From Oscillospiraceae bacterium (lineage in GTDB: Bacteria; Bacillota; Clostridia; Oscillospirales; Ruminococcaceae), in contig WRGW01000111.1 in assembly GCA_009786985.1 (NCBI GenBank), forward strand, positions 1 through 56,968: a stretch of 56,968 nt of DNA, in the 5' to 3' direction. How positions within the stretch are numbered: position 1 is the first letter of the stretch; every line of letters starts with the position of its first letter. The notes beneath the pieces were generated by a model that ran no database searches, had not been told where the DNA came from, and was given only the letters and a program-made list of their open reading frames with translations. Positions 43,260-53,740 of the stretch are shown here, piece after piece. A program made the position numbers and the translations under genes.

Positions 43260-46200
43260 CTAATTTTCATTAATTTCATATATTTCCTGTTTTAGCAACC
43301 GTGACACGCCTTTTTCTTGCATAAATACGCCGTAAAGCACATCACACCCTTCAATTGTAGAGCGCCTATGAGTTATCATCATAAGTTGTGTGGTGTCAGC
43401 GTATCGCTTGAGATAGTTGATGTATTTCACAACATTTACCTCATCGAGAGCTGCATCAACCTCATCAAGCATACAAAACGGAGTCGGACGGTGGAGTAGA
43501 ATCGCTAAGTAGAGTGTAATCGCAACTAACGCTTTTTCCCCTCCAGATAACGCCATCAAACTTTTGCTTAATTTCCCTGGGGGAGCTGCAAAAATTTCAA
43601 CACCTGCGGCGAGTACGTCTTCCGCCTCCTCATAATTTTCGTGATTAGATGTATTGACCAATTCAAGCCGAGCGGTTCCACCACCAAAAATCTCTGTAAA
43701 AATTCGACTAAAATGTACACTAATTTCATTAAAACTTGCCAAAAACCTTGTGCGGATTTCATTTTGCAACTCGTCAATCAACTTTTCTAACTCTCGTTTA
43801 GCTTTACGAATATCACTTAATTGTTCCGACAAATCTTTATATCTTGCACTGACTTCTGAAAACTCGGTAATCGCTGCATAGTTTACATCACCGAGAGCCG
43901 CTAACTGTTTGCGAATTTCGCCGAGTGCTGCCTTTGCTTGTTTAATAACGTTGCGGTCAGCGGCTTCAGTTGTGCTTTCAACCATCAACCCACCACACGC
44001 CGCAAATCCATCAGTGCCAGATGCAACTTTTCCAGAAAATTCCACCGCTTCAGTCGGAGTAAGCTCATAATCGTCAAACAAACTCGCTTTAATTTCTTCT
44101 GCTTTTTTTTCGAGGCTTGTTTTACGTTCTATTGCCGTCGCCAATGCGTTAGAAAACTTTTCTTTGTGAGAGATTTTTTCGCGAATTTCACTATGAATTT
44201 GAACACTACGTTTTTCATGTTCTTCATTCAGCTTAGTGAGTTCAGCAATTTCACTCTTATTTTCAAACAACCCACTGTCAGTTTGGGAAATTTTTTCTTT
44301 CTTTGTGACAATTTCGTTTTCGAGTTCTTTGTTTTTCGCTTCTAATTCGGCGATTTCGTCGAGCAAACTCACACGATTAGCATCAGACTGTGAGCGTGTA
44401 TTCTCAAAATGAACAATCTGCGAATTATAATTCTCGATGTCTTTTTGTTTGGTTAGTTTTTGCATATTTAAGTCAGAAATACACTCACTGATTTTACGGC
44501 GATTTTCTACTATACTTTCAAGCAGTGAACCTTTATTAGATGCTTCTACTTCTCTTTGAGATAATTCTTGAACGATTTGCACTAAATCATTCTGGTTTTT
44601 ATCACATGCAGTTTTTTCTTCGGCGATTTTATCCTCACAGCTCTCGAGTGTTTCTTCTGACTGGTCTAATCGTTCATTAAATTGCTTCAGCATCTCACCA
44701 ACACCGTTTAATTCGGCAGTCAACCGCATTTCTTCGCCTGAAAATCTGGACAAGTTTTCACGGAAACCTTCACACTCGAGCTTCATTTTAGCACATTCTG
44801 CTGCTAATAAATCGTGTGATTCTTTAGCTGGCAAAAGCTCACTCTGAAGTTTAGCTGTGCGTTTTTGCAAGCCCTCGAGTTCTTGTTTACGGCTGATAAT
44901 TCCCTCAGATTTCTTAACAGAACCTCCAGTAAACGAACCCCCAGCATTAATGACTTGTCCGTCAAGTGTCACAATTCTGAATTTGTAACCATGCTTTTTG
45001 GCAATTATAGTCGCCGAATCGATGTCTTCAGCGAAAGCCGTTCTACCGAGGAGCGAACGTATAACAGATGAAAACTTTTCATCACAACCAACGATTTCGT
45101 GACCTAACCCTATAAATCCATCTTCAGAATACAACGCATGATTTTCAAGCACCCTGCCCTGCACTGATGTGAGCGGCAAAAAAGTCGCACGACCAGCCTT
45201 GTTTTCTTTGAGAAAAGATATACAACGTTTGGCAACACTTTCGTTAGCGACAATAATATTTTGCAAAGCTGAACCCAATGCGATTTCAACCGCAGTTCCA
45301 AATCTACTTTCGACTGTTATGACATCGGCAACCGTTCCTAAAACGTCATTTGTCGTAAACCGTCCAGATTTTGTTGCCTGCATAACTGTCTTGACGCTGT
45401 GATAATATCCAGACATCGAACGCTCAACATCAGAAAGTATTTCTAAGCGAGTTTTACACTGCTGTTCATCTATTTTGAGCTTATCTAGTCTCTCACGAGC
45501 CACATCTAATTTTGAAGCTTTTCCCTCATACAGCTTTGAATAACCAGACAACTTGTTTGCCGTTTCATCACGTTCTTCAATAAGCACGTCGAGTTCAGAG
45601 TTAAGTGCATTTTTGCTCGAAACTAATCGTGCTTTTTCTTTGGCTTGACCTGAAATCAGCTCTTTTGCTTGAATGATTTGGTTTTCGAGTTCCGCAATAC
45701 TTTCACCACTACGAGAGATAAAGATTTCCGCCGCCGATTTTTTTGCATAAAGTTCAACGATTTTTTGCGAAAGTTCAGAGTTTTCGCCATCCAATGAAGA
45801 ACTCTGTTCTTCTAACTTTTCTAATGCTTCTTGTTCAGAATGTCTGCTACTCTCAATTTTAACAATTTCACATTCAATATCAACTATTTGTTTCCGCAAA
45901 TCTTCGATTTGCAAAGAAAGTTCATCATCACCTTTTTCGGAAAGTGCAAACTGTTCACGAATACCCGAAATACGCCCGTTGTTATGCGAAATTTCGCTCT
46001 GCATAACGGCAATTTCTTTATCAGTATTAGCGATTTTTTCGCGTGAAACCTCACCCTCACGACGCAATCTATCAATTTTAGCATTTAATTCTTGCTTGGT
46101 CAGTAAAATTGAATCAGCCTCTTTTTCGTATTCTTCGATTTCACGTTCATAATGTTCACATTCGCCCTGATTCAAAAGAATTGTATTTTCATTTTCTTGA

Positions 46201-46982
46201 ATGTCTTTAGAAATGCGTGTAAGCTCACGAACGCTCACCGCCACACCGAGTGCACGTTCTTCTTCTTTTAATGCAAAAGCTTTATTAGCTTTTTCCGCCT
46301 GTTTTTCTAGTTTTGGAAGGCGTTCTTTTAGCTCATTCTCAATGTCAAGAAGTCTGAGTAAGTTTTCATCAGTACGGTCAAGCTCACGCTGAGCACCTGC
46401 TTTCTTGAATAGAAATTTAGATACACCCGCAGCTTCTTCAAAAATTTCACGGCGATTAGTCGCTTTTGAATTTACAATTTCGTCAATTCTCCCCTGCCCT
46501 ATAATCGAATACCCGTCACGACCCAATCCAGTTCCCATAAAAAGTGTATGAATATCTTTAAGTCTACTCTTCTTGCCGTTTATAAGATATTCTGAATCTC
46601 CAGTACGGTATAACTTACGTGTTATTACAACATCGTTATCCTGCTCTTGAACCGAATTTTGTTCTGATTGCTCTAAATCAACCTCTAATCCCAAAACGCT
46701 CCCTACCCGAATTCCACCGTCAGAATTATCAATTGTCAGAGTAACTTTAGCAAATCCCAGCGGTTTTCTCGTAAGTGTTCCATGAAAAATAACATCTTCC
46801 ATTTTATCACCGCGCAGAGTTTTAGCACCCTGTTCGCCCATAACCCAGCGGAGAGCGTCAGATATATTACTTTTACCGTTTCCGTTACTCCCGACTACTG
46901 CGGTTGTACGACTATCAAAAGTCAATACAGTTTTATCTGGAAACGACTTAAACCCTTGAATTTCTAACGTCTTAAATCGCAT
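43260..46982 (-). CDS. smc: Chromosome segregation protein SMC
   Basis: A 1,240-residue condensin ATPase. Walker A is VVGSNGNGKSN (canonical GPNGSGKSN, so Pro and Ser are changed), then ALRWVMGEQGAKTLRG. Long coiled coils surround a hinge near residues 530-680 (DVITVESRFGTAVEIALGSA). The C-terminal head has LMALSGGEKALVAITLYLAIL and FCMLDEVDAALDEVNV. About 50 residues longer than usual within the coils. It overlaps the radical SAM gene by 11 bases. Confidence 0.96.
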   Translation of the reverse strand: MRFKTLEIQGFKSFPDKTVLTFDSRTTAVVGSNGNGKSNISDALRWVMGEQGAKTLRGDKMEDVIFHGTLTRKPLGFAKVTLTIDNSDGGIRVGSVLGLEVDLEQSEQNSVQEQDNDVVITRKLYRTGDSEYLINGKKSRLKDIHTLFMGTGLGRDGYSIIGQGRIDEIVNSKATNRREIFEEAAGVSKFLFKKAGAQRELDRTDENLLRLLDIENELKERLPKLEKQAEKANKAFALKEEERALGVAVSVRELTRISKDIQENENTILLNQGECEHYEREIEEYEKEADSILLTKQELNAKIDRLRREGEVSREKIANTDKEIAVMQSEISHNNGRISGIREQFALSEKGDDELSLQIEDLRKQIVDIECEIVKIESSRHSEQEALEKLEEQSSSLDGENSELSQKIVELYAKKSAAEIFISRSGESIAELENQIIQAKELISGQAKEKARLVSSKNALNSELDVLIEERDETANKLSGYSKLYEGKASKLDVARERLDKLKIDEQQCKTRLEILSDVERSMSGYYHSVKTVMQATKSGRFTTNDVLGTVADVITVESRFGTAVEIALGSALQNIIVANESVAKRCISFLKENKAGRATFLPLTSVQGRVLENHALYSEDGFIGLGHEIVGCDEKFSSVIRSLLGRTAFAEDIDSATIIAKKHGYKFRIVTLDGQVINAGGSFTGGSVKKSEGIISRKQELEGLQKRTAKLQSELLPAKESHDLLAAECAKMKLECEGFRENLSRFSGEEMRLTAELNGVGEMLKQFNERLDQSEETLESCEDKIAEEKTACDKNQNDLVQIVQELSQREVEASNKGSLLESIVENRRKISECISDLNMQKLTKQKDIENYNSQIVHFENTRSQSDANRVSLLDEIAELEAKNKELENEIVTKKEKISQTDSGLFENKSEIAELTKLNEEHEKRSVQIHSEIREKISHKEKFSNALATAIERKTSLEKKAEEIKASLFDDYELTPTEAVEFSGKVASGTDGFAACGGLMVESTTEAADRNVIKQAKAALGEIRKQLAALGDVNYAAITEFSEVSARYKDLSEQLSDIRKAKRELEKLIDELQNEIRTRFLASFNEISVHFSRIFTEIFGGGTARLELVNTSNHENYEEAEDVLAAGVEIFAAPPGKLSKSLMALSGGEKALVAITLYLAILLHRPTPFCMLDEVDAALDEVNVVKYINYLKRYADTTQLMMITHRRSTIEGCDVLYGVFMQEKGVSRLLKQEIYEINEN

Positions 46983-47940
46983 CGATTTCTAAATCCTCAC
47001 TTGGTTTTTCTTTAATTTTATAGGTGAATCCATGTTCTAATAATTTACATTTATTTTCACCTTTTTGTCCAACGATTTTACTAATATTCCGCTTATCAGT
47101 AAAAATTCTAAACTTAGTCGCACCGCTTTCAAAATTTGATTTCTGCATAAAAGCAAGAATTCTTTTATAATAATATCGACTAATGCAAAGTTCACCGATT
47201 GCATTGTGCGGATTAGCCTTTGAATTAAGCCCCAAACGAATCACACGTACACCGTTTTCGACAAATCGCCCATAAATGTCGGCACATAAGTCAATGGTCT
47301 GTTCAAGTGGAAACGGTGAGTGTCCAATCTGTGCGAGCTTAGTTCCTGCAACTACAACCGTGGGATAAATACGAGCGGTATTCGGCTGTAGTTTAATCAG
47401 TTCATTGCAGGTGTAAAGGCATTTTTCAGGAGTATCTCTGTACAATCCAGTCATCATCTGGACACCAAGCTCAACCCCATAATCTTTGATTAATTTTGCA
47501 GATTTACGTACATCGTTAGAGTTATGCCCACGTTCGTTTGCGATTAACACGTCATCGTCCATACTTTGACAACCTAATTCTATTGCGGTGATGTTATACT
47601 TACAAAGTTGCTCTAAAACTAAAACGTCTATGCAATCTGGTCTTGTCGAAATACGAATGCCTGTAAAAATTTCAGGATATTCACTTAGAAAATCGTTCGC
47701 AATCGTGAGTAATTTTTCTCTATATTCGTAAGACAGTGCTGTAAAAGTTCCGCCAAAAAATGCGATTTCTGCAGTGAACTTTCTACGTGCAAGCGATTTC
47801 ACATGATTTTCGAGAATTGTAGTAACTTCACAAACTTCAACCGATTTTATATTTTCGGTAATCGCATTCTTATTACAAAAGCTACATTCATGAGGGCACC
47901 CCAAATGCGGAATAAAGACTGAAGCGTTAGTGCTTTTCAT
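46972..47940 (-). CDS. Radical SAM protein (Elp3/HemN-like, between rnc and smc)
   Basis: A 322-residue protein with the cluster motif LGCPHECSFCNK (CxxxCxxC, residues 14-25), the SAM strand IAFFGGTFTALS and IELGCQSMDDDVL. Its catalytic core resembles the Elp3-type fold without the acetyltransferase domain. This gene is commonly found between rnc and smc in Clostridia; it is thought to modify RNA, but no substrate is proven to my knowledge. It starts inside the rnc stop (ATGA). Confidence 0.85.
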   Translation of the reverse strand: MKSTNASVFIPHLGCPHECSFCNKNAITENIKSVEVCEVTTILENHVKSLARRKFTAEIAFFGGTFTALSYEYREKLLTIANDFLSEYPEIFTGIRISTRPDCIDVLVLEQLCKYNITAIELGCQSMDDDVLIANERGHNSNDVRKSAKLIKDYGVELGVQMMTGLYRDTPEKCLYTCNELIKLQPNTARIYPTVVVAGTKLAQIGHSPFPLEQTIDLCADIYGRFVENGVRVIRLGLNSKANPHNAIGELCISRYYYKRILAFMQKSNFESGATKFRIFTDKRNISKIVGQKGENKCKLLEHGFTYKIKEKPSEDLEIDAI

Positions 47941-48674
47941 ATATCAGCACCAAGTTTGATGAGTGCTGCTTTTGCTGATTGTTGTTCCGCTTCTTTTTTA
48001 GTACTACCGCTCCCAATTCCAGTAATTTCGTCATCAATTTTTACACTTGCTTCAAAAGTTTTGCAATGAGCTTCCCCGTGTTCACCGACGATTTCATATT
48101 CGATTACAACATTAGGGTCTTTTTGAATAATTTCTTGTAACGCTGTTTTATAATCGCCTATATGAAACTTCACTTTCCCGCCCTCTAACGCTTCTTTGGT
48201 AGGCAGAAACGGCACTACAAAATCAGCGGCACATTCGAGAGCGTCAACACCACGCTCACACGAATCGAGATAAACAGCGGCGATTAAAGCCTCAAAAGCA
48301 TCAGATAAAATCGACTTTCTCTCACGCCCACCAGAGTTTTCTTCGCCTTTGCTCATTATAAGCAAACTACCGAGTTCAAGCTTAATCGCATATTTGTATA
48401 ACGCTTCCTCACAAATCAAATTAGCACGTAACTTAGTAAGCTCACCTTCTGGTTTTTGAGGGAGGTTTCTGTAAAGATGTCGTGACACAATAACAGACAA
48501 TATGCTATCACCGAGAAATTCCATACGTTCGTTAGAGTTACAAAAAGTTGTCAATCCTTTTTCAGCGAGTGCAGATGAGTGAATTAACGCCTGTTGTAAT
48601 AGTGACTTTTTAGCGAAAGTATACCCGATTGCTTTTTCAAGTTTTTCGTGTTCTTTATTATTTTTCATACTCAT
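47937..48674 (-). CDS. rnc: Ribonuclease III
   Basis: A 245-residue double-strand-specific RNase. The signature NERMEFLGDSIL (about 48-59) and the second acidic cluster SDAFEALIAAVYLD are followed by the C-terminal dsRNA-binding domain (from about residue 165: DYKTALQEIIQK, ending STKKEAEQQSAKAALIKL). I start at ATG 48674. The upstream frame to 48767 (MFWRGFLGKRRIK) has no family match. GGAGG lies 19 bases upstream, which is far, so the exact start is uncertain. Confidence 0.92.
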   Translation of the reverse strand: MSMKNNKEHEKLEKAIGYTFAKKSLLQQALIHSSALAEKGLTTFCNSNERMEFLGDSILSVIVSRHLYRNLPQKPEGELTKLRANLICEEALYKYAIKLELGSLLIMSKGEENSGGRERKSILSDAFEALIAAVYLDSCERGVDALECAADFVVPFLPTKEALEGGKVKFHIGDYKTALQEIIQKDPNVVIEYEIVGEHGEAHCKTFEASVKIDDEITGIGSGSTKKEAEQQSAKAALIKLGADI

Positions 48675-48865
48675 TGTAAACTCATTAAGCAACCTCCGAA
48701 AACCTCCTGCACGTTTTTGCTGTACGGGCTTTATCCGTCTCTTACCCAAAAAGCCTCGCCAAAACACAAAGTTTGCCTACGTTTTTTGTGCAAAAGCACG
48801 AAAAAATTCGTATGGCGAAAATATACATGAGATTTTCAGAGGTTGCCATTATAAAATTTTGCCCC

Positions 48866-49876
48866 CTAATCGTTTTTGAGCGAATTTTCAATTTCAGAAA
48901 TCACACCAGCACTCACAAATTCGGCAGCTTGTTTGATTGCGTTCTTAATCGCTTTTGCGTCGCTCGAACCGTGGGCTTTAATGACTGGTTTCGCTGTTCC
49001 AAGTAAAGGGCTTCCACCAATTTCACGATAATCAGTACGTTTGCGGATTTCTTTCACCCCACTTTGCGAAAGTGCGTATCCGATTTTGGAAGCAGCGTTT
49101 TTACCAAAAATGCTCCTGAGTGAACTCTTCATAAATCCGCCCATGCCCTCAACTGTCTTGAGATATATGTTACCAGTAAATCCATCAGTAACGAGAACGT
49201 CACACGCCCCAAGAGGAACTTCTCTAGCTTCCACATTTCCCACAAAGTTGATTGTAAGTGGAGAAGCTGATTTTAATAGCTTGTAACTATCAAGCTCAAG
49301 CTCACGCCCTTTTTCGGATTCAGCACCAACATTCAAAAGCCCGACACGCGGATTTTTAATGCTCATGACTTTCTGCATATAAACACTACCCATAATTGCA
49401 AACTGAAGTAACATTTCAGGGCGACATTCTATATTAGCACCACCATCGAGCAGGATATAATTACCCTCTGTACTTGGCATAATCGGCGATAATGCAGGGC
49501 GTTTGATGTCTTTAATCCGTCCTAATGTCATCGAACCGCCTACCACTAACGCCGCCGTACTCCCAGCACTTACAAATGCGTCAGCATCGCCTTTTTTGAC
49601 TAAATCGAACGCAACCCCCATCGACGTTCCCGCTTTTGAAGTGCGAATGTCCATAGGGTTATCTTCAACTTTTATTACACCGTTAGCGTAAACCAGTTCG
49701 ATTTTTGTCATAGGCAGTTTCAGTTTTTGAAAAACTGTCTGCAACTTTTCTTTATCACCAGTGATTAAAAGCTGGAGTTCATGCTCCTTACCAAGCTCTT
49801 TAACAGCCATCACTGCACCTTCGATTATTGATTCAGGGGCATTATCACCACCAAAACCATCTATTACTATTTTCAA
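48866..49876 (-). CDS. plsX: Phosphate acyltransferase PlsX
   Basis: A 336-residue enzyme that makes acyl-phosphate from acyl-ACP for phospholipid synthesis. It opens KIVIDGFGGDNAPESIIEGAVMA, has DNPMDIRTSKAGTSMGVAFDLVK, DAFVSAGSTAALVVGG and VTDGFTGNIYLKTVEG. Normal length. It lies between trmFO and rnc; acpP is not between plsX and rnc as it often is. Confidence 0.95.
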   Translation of the reverse strand: MKIVIDGFGGDNAPESIIEGAVMAVKELGKEHELQLLITGDKEKLQTVFQKLKLPMTKIELVYANGVIKVEDNPMDIRTSKAGTSMGVAFDLVKKGDADAFVSAGSTAALVVGGSMTLGRIKDIKRPALSPIMPSTEGNYILLDGGANIECRPEMLLQFAIMGSVYMQKVMSIKNPRVGLLNVGAESEKGRELELDSYKLLKSASPLTINFVGNVEAREVPLGACDVLVTDGFTGNIYLKTVEGMGGFMKSSLRSIFGKNAASKIGYALSQSGVKEIRKRTDYREIGGSPLLGTAKPVIKAHGSSDAKAIKNAIKQAAEFVSAGVISEIENSLKND

Positions 49877-49914
49877 TTCTTAACCTCCTGCGATTCCTTG
49901 TATAACCGTTCAGT

Positions 49915-51276
49915 TTATAATTTTTGTAAATCTCGTAATGCACGCTCAGATAATTTTGTGTTTCGTTCCTGTTTATTCTTAATTGGTGGCTGAATTGTCA
50001 GCGGTGGGAGTAATCCCATATTAGCCCCCATAGGCTGAAAAGCTACTACAGTTTTATCGCTGATATATCGTGTCAATGCTCCAAGAATTGTTGTATCAGG
50101 CAATTCTATCGCATTCTCGCCTGAGCATCTTGCCGCCATCGCTAAACCAGCAATGATTCCGCTCGCCGCTGATTCCATATACCCCTCAACGCCCGTAATC
50201 TGACCTGCAAAATAAATGTTGTCAGAATTTTTTAGCATAAAAGCAGAGTCAAGCAATCGTGGGCTGTCAATAAAAGTATTCCTGTGCATTACGCCATAAC
50301 GCACGAACTCAGCGTTTTCAAGTCCAGGTATTAGCGTAAAAACACGCTTTTGTTCACCAAATTTTAGATTAGTCTGAAAACCTACAAGGTTAAACATAGT
50401 TACAGTTGCATTCTCTTTTCGGAGCTGGACATTAGCATATGGTCGCTTATGAACCTGATTTGAGCTTCCAGCATTAGCAGAACCCCAAAGATTTATATGC
50501 CCCTCTGGATATAAAATACCAACTGGTTTCATACAACCATACCGCACCGAATCAATGCCACGCTTTGCAAGAACTTCTACTGGCATACAACCCTCGTAAA
50601 AATTAGGCTTGCCATTCTCCGATAAATCAACATCATGAAGTGAGGCAACCTCTGCGTTTATGAGTTCTTCGTAAAACCGCTCATACTCACCTTTAGTAAA
50701 TGGGCAATTTAGATAATCCGCTTCTCCTTTATCATACCGAGTCGCCACGAACGCTTTTTCCATGTTGATACTTTCAGCGGTAATAATTGGAGCAGCAGCA
50801 TCATAAAAACTAAGAAATCCACCACATTTTATTTTGATTGCATCGGCAAACTTGTCCGAAGTGAGCGGTCCAGTAGCAATAATTGCATGGCTTTTCGGAA
50901 AATCAGTGACTTCACCAGACACTATTTCTATATTAGGTTCACTACGAATCCGCCGTGTGATTTCGTTGGAAAAAGCAACCCTATCTACTGCCAAAGCCCC
51001 TCCAGCGGGGACTTTTGTGTAATTAGCAACTTCCAAAACAAGCGAACCAAGCACCCGCATTTCCGCTTTAAGAAGCCCTCCAGCAGTAGATAACCTATCA
51101 GCTTTGAACGAGTTAGAACAAACAAGTTCCGCAAACCCCAAATGTTTGTGAGCTGGCGAATACTTTTGTGGCTTCATCTCATATAATCTGACTTTGAACC
51201 CTCTAATCGCCAAAACATGAGCTGCCTCTACTCCCGCTAACCCTGCCCCTATTATCGATATGATTGGTTTGGACAT
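49915..51276 (-). CDS. trmFO: Folate-dependent tRNA-m5U54 methyltransferase TrmFO
   Basis: A 453-residue flavoprotein that makes 5-methyluridine at position 54 of tRNA with methylene-THF. The FAD loop is IIGAGLAGVEAAHVLA (7-22). ELVCSNSFKADRLSTAGGLLKAEMR, VPAGGALAVDR and YFAGQITGVEGYMESAASG are diagnostic. Normal length. The 38-base gap to plsX contains TATAACCGTTCAGTT, also seen between asd and dapA. Confidence 0.95.
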   Translation of the reverse strand: MSKPIISIIGAGLAGVEAAHVLAIRGFKVRLYEMKPQKYSPAHKHLGFAELVCSNSFKADRLSTAGGLLKAEMRVLGSLVLEVANYTKVPAGGALAVDRVAFSNEITRRIRSEPNIEIVSGEVTDFPKSHAIIATGPLTSDKFADAIKIKCGGFLSFYDAAAPIITAESINMEKAFVATRYDKGEADYLNCPFTKGEYERFYEELINAEVASLHDVDLSENGKPNFYEGCMPVEVLAKRGIDSVRYGCMKPVGILYPEGHINLWGSANAGSSNQVHKRPYANVQLRKENATVTMFNLVGFQTNLKFGEQKRVFTLIPGLENAEFVRYGVMHRNTFIDSPRLLDSAFMLKNSDNIYFAGQITGVEGYMESAASGIIAGLAMAARCSGENAIELPDTTILGALTRYISDKTVVAFQPMGANMGLLPPLTIQPPIKNKQERNTKLSERALRDLQKL

Positions 51277-51436
51277 TCACGATTCTCCTCACACTAAGAA
51301 GCTGTGTTCTATAGACTAAGCCATTCATATTTTTGCGAATTTCCCGCCATACTGCATTGAATTTTCTTGATAGGCACAAAGCCTACTACAAAAATTCGCC
51401 TTGTCTGGCAGAAAATTCGCCCAAAATCCAAACAAC
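51277..51436. other. Gene-free stretch between parC and trmFO
   Basis: 160 bases with no coding signal. GCGAATTT at 51333 is complemented twice by AAATTCGC near 51392 and 51411, which allows alternative hairpins. No clear promoter or T-tailed terminator was found, so read-through from parC to trmFO is possible. Confidence 0.4.
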
Positions 51437-53740
51437 TCAATCTATGAACGCAACTTCTAACTCCATCTGAACACTACTCGTAGCCTGAACCCCAGCGACT
51501 GGAATCGTCTTTGTTCTATACTTATTTGGATTTTTTATCATTCCCTCACGATACACCGCAGCTGATTGTAGCATAGTCTTAGTAAGTCGCATAACCTGCA
51601 CACCTTGAGTGTCGCGCGTAGTCTTAGGTAAAATTAACGTTGACGGGAAAATAATAACTTTCCCTGATTCTGATTTTAGCAAAAACTCTACTGGACTTTC
51701 CGAACCCTCTGAACTCTCATTTTCTAACGAGATTTTAAACATCGCAACAAGCATTGAATTTGTGTTAAGTGAATTCGCCAACTTCTTGCGTTTAGTCTTA
51801 GTAACAAACGAAGTTAACGGTACTTTTGCACACTTTCCATTTTGAAAAAACATCACAAGCGTTTCTGAAAAATCAGCCGTGTGAACCATTTCTAACAGCT
51901 TTTCATCATCATCAAATTCGAGTTTTGATGGAATATAATCTCCCATAAGGCTGGCTTTAGTATCCTCAAAATCACCCGCTTTTGACTTGTAAGCCACACC
52001 TTTATCAGTGAAGAATAATAACGAATCGCGATTATTAGTAGTTTCGGACGAATGTTGGGCCATTATAGAATCGCCCTCTTTCATCTTTTGCTCACCAGAC
52101 ATTCTAAGCGATTGAGGTGTGATTTTTTTGAAATACCCCTCCTTAGTGAGAATAATATTCACTGGATAATCTGGAATTTCTTCGAGAGAATCGTTAGTAT
52201 TTTCGCTAACCCCCGTAATTCCATAAAGGATTTCAGTTTTACGAGGTTTACCATGTTTTTTTGCAATTTCTCGCAAGTCTTCTATAATCAGTTTGCGGAT
52301 TTTGCGTTCACTTTCGAGGGTTTCTTCTGATTGTGCAATAGACTCTCTCAAATTTTCGATTTCAGCCGTCCGTCTAAGAATATATGCTTTGTTGATATTA
52401 CGCAATTTAATTTCTGCGACGTATTCAGCTTGAATTTCATCAATGCCAAACCCCACCATTAGATTAGGCACAACTTCATCTTCTTCATTGGTTTCACGGA
52501 TGATTTTTACAGCTTTGTCTATATCAAGCAAAATCTTTTTTAGTCCAAGTAACAGATGGAGCTTAGACTTCATTTTAGAAAGCTCATAAGCAATTCGCCT
52601 TTTGACGCATTCTATGCGAAATTTTGCCCACTCATCTAAGATTTGGACTACCCCCATAACTCGTGGGCTACCTGAAATCAATATATTAAAATTGCATGAA
52701 AAACTGTCTTGCAGAGTAGTCAGCTTAAACAGCTTTTGCATGAGTGATTCGGGGTCAACGCCACGTTTTAGGTCGATTGTCAGCTTTAATCCAGACAAGT
52801 CGGTTTCATCACGAATGTCGCTAACTTCCTTGATTTTCCCGTTTTTGACGTGTTCGACAATTTTGTCGATAATAGCTTCAACTGTTGTAGTTGGAGGAAT
52901 CTCTGTCACTTCTATACAATTTGCTGATTTATCGTAAATATGCTTAGCACGAACTTTAAATCCCCCTTGTCCAGTAGCATAAATCTGCTTTAGCTCATCT
53001 TCATTATAGATGATATAGCCTCCACCCGGAAAGTCCGGAGCAATCAACGTGCTTAGAATTTCTTCGGGATTAGAAGCGAAAAGCTCAGGGTTTTTCATAA
53101 TCAGTTCGGTAGTCTTACAAACCTCCGTCAGATTAAACGGGCAGATGTTAGAAGCCATTGAAACTGCAATCCCTATATTAGAATTGACTAAAATTGCCGG
53201 AAACTTAGCTGGTAATAACACTGGTTCGGTTGTAGAATAGTCATAATTAGGAACAAAGTCTACCGTATCACGCTCGATTTCGGAGAAAAGCTCACCACAA
53301 ATCGCCTCGAGCTTAGCTTCAGTATAACGAGAAGCGGCAAATGCCATATCACGCGAATACGCCTTACTAAAGTTACCCTTACTATCAACATAAGGATGTA
53401 GTAATGATTCATTGCCACGTGCTAATCGAACCATCGTTTCGTAAATAGCCGCATCACCGTGAGGATTTAGTCGCATAGTCTGCCCCACTATATTCGCCGA
53501 TTTAGTACGTGGTGCGTTCAAAAGCCCCATCTTGTACATCGTGTACAACAGCTTTCGATGACTCGGCTTAAATCCGTCGATTTCAGGCAACGCACGTGAA
53601 ACAATAACACTCATCGCATAAGGCATATAGTTTTCTTCGAGCGTTTCGACAATATTTTTTTCACTAACTACACCTGCACCTTCGATATAAGCATTAGGCA
53701 TAGTTGTTTTTTTGGTGGATTTAGGTTGCTTTTTTTTCAT
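51437..53740 (-). CDS. parC: Type IIA topoisomerase A subunit (ParC/GyrA-like)
   Basis: A 767-residue DNA cleavage subunit. The winged-helix region is YAMSVIVSRALPEIDGFKPSHRKLLYTMY and the catalytic tyrosine is Tyr139 in FAASRYTEAKL. The coiled coil with PDYPVNIILTKEGYFKKI and a C-terminal beta-pinwheel-like part follow. The quinolone-determining region reads NPHGDAAIYE: Ala97 and Glu101 replace the usual Ser and Asp. The lack of a clear GyrA box and its divergence favour the ParC-type second topoisomerase of Clostridia. No parE is beside it. It overlaps the YjbR-like gene by four bases. Confidence 0.85.
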   Translation of the reverse strand: MKKKQPKSTKKTTMPNAYIEGAGVVSEKNIVETLEENYMPYAMSVIVSRALPEIDGFKPSHRKLLYTMYKMGLLNAPRTKSANIVGQTMRLNPHGDAAIYETMVRLARGNESLLHPYVDSKGNFSKAYSRDMAFAASRYTEAKLEAICGELFSEIERDTVDFVPNYDYSTTEPVLLPAKFPAILVNSNIGIAVSMASNICPFNLTEVCKTTELIMKNPELFASNPEEILSTLIAPDFPGGGYIIYNEDELKQIYATGQGGFKVRAKHIYDKSANCIEVTEIPPTTTVEAIIDKIVEHVKNGKIKEVSDIRDETDLSGLKLTIDLKRGVDPESLMQKLFKLTTLQDSFSCNFNILISGSPRVMGVVQILDEWAKFRIECVKRRIAYELSKMKSKLHLLLGLKKILLDIDKAVKIIRETNEEDEVVPNLMVGFGIDEIQAEYVAEIKLRNINKAYILRRTAEIENLRESIAQSEETLESERKIRKLIIEDLREIAKKHGKPRKTEILYGITGVSENTNDSLEEIPDYPVNIILTKEGYFKKITPQSLRMSGEQKMKEGDSIMAQHSSETTNNRDSLLFFTDKGVAYKSKAGDFEDTKASLMGDYIPSKLEFDDDEKLLEMVHTADFSETLVMFFQNGKCAKVPLTSFVTKTKRKKLANSLNTNSMLVAMFKISLENESSEGSESPVEFLLKSESGKVIIFPSTLILPKTTRDTQGVQVMRLTKTMLQSAAVYREGMIKNPNKYRTKTIPVAGVQATSSVQMELEVAFID

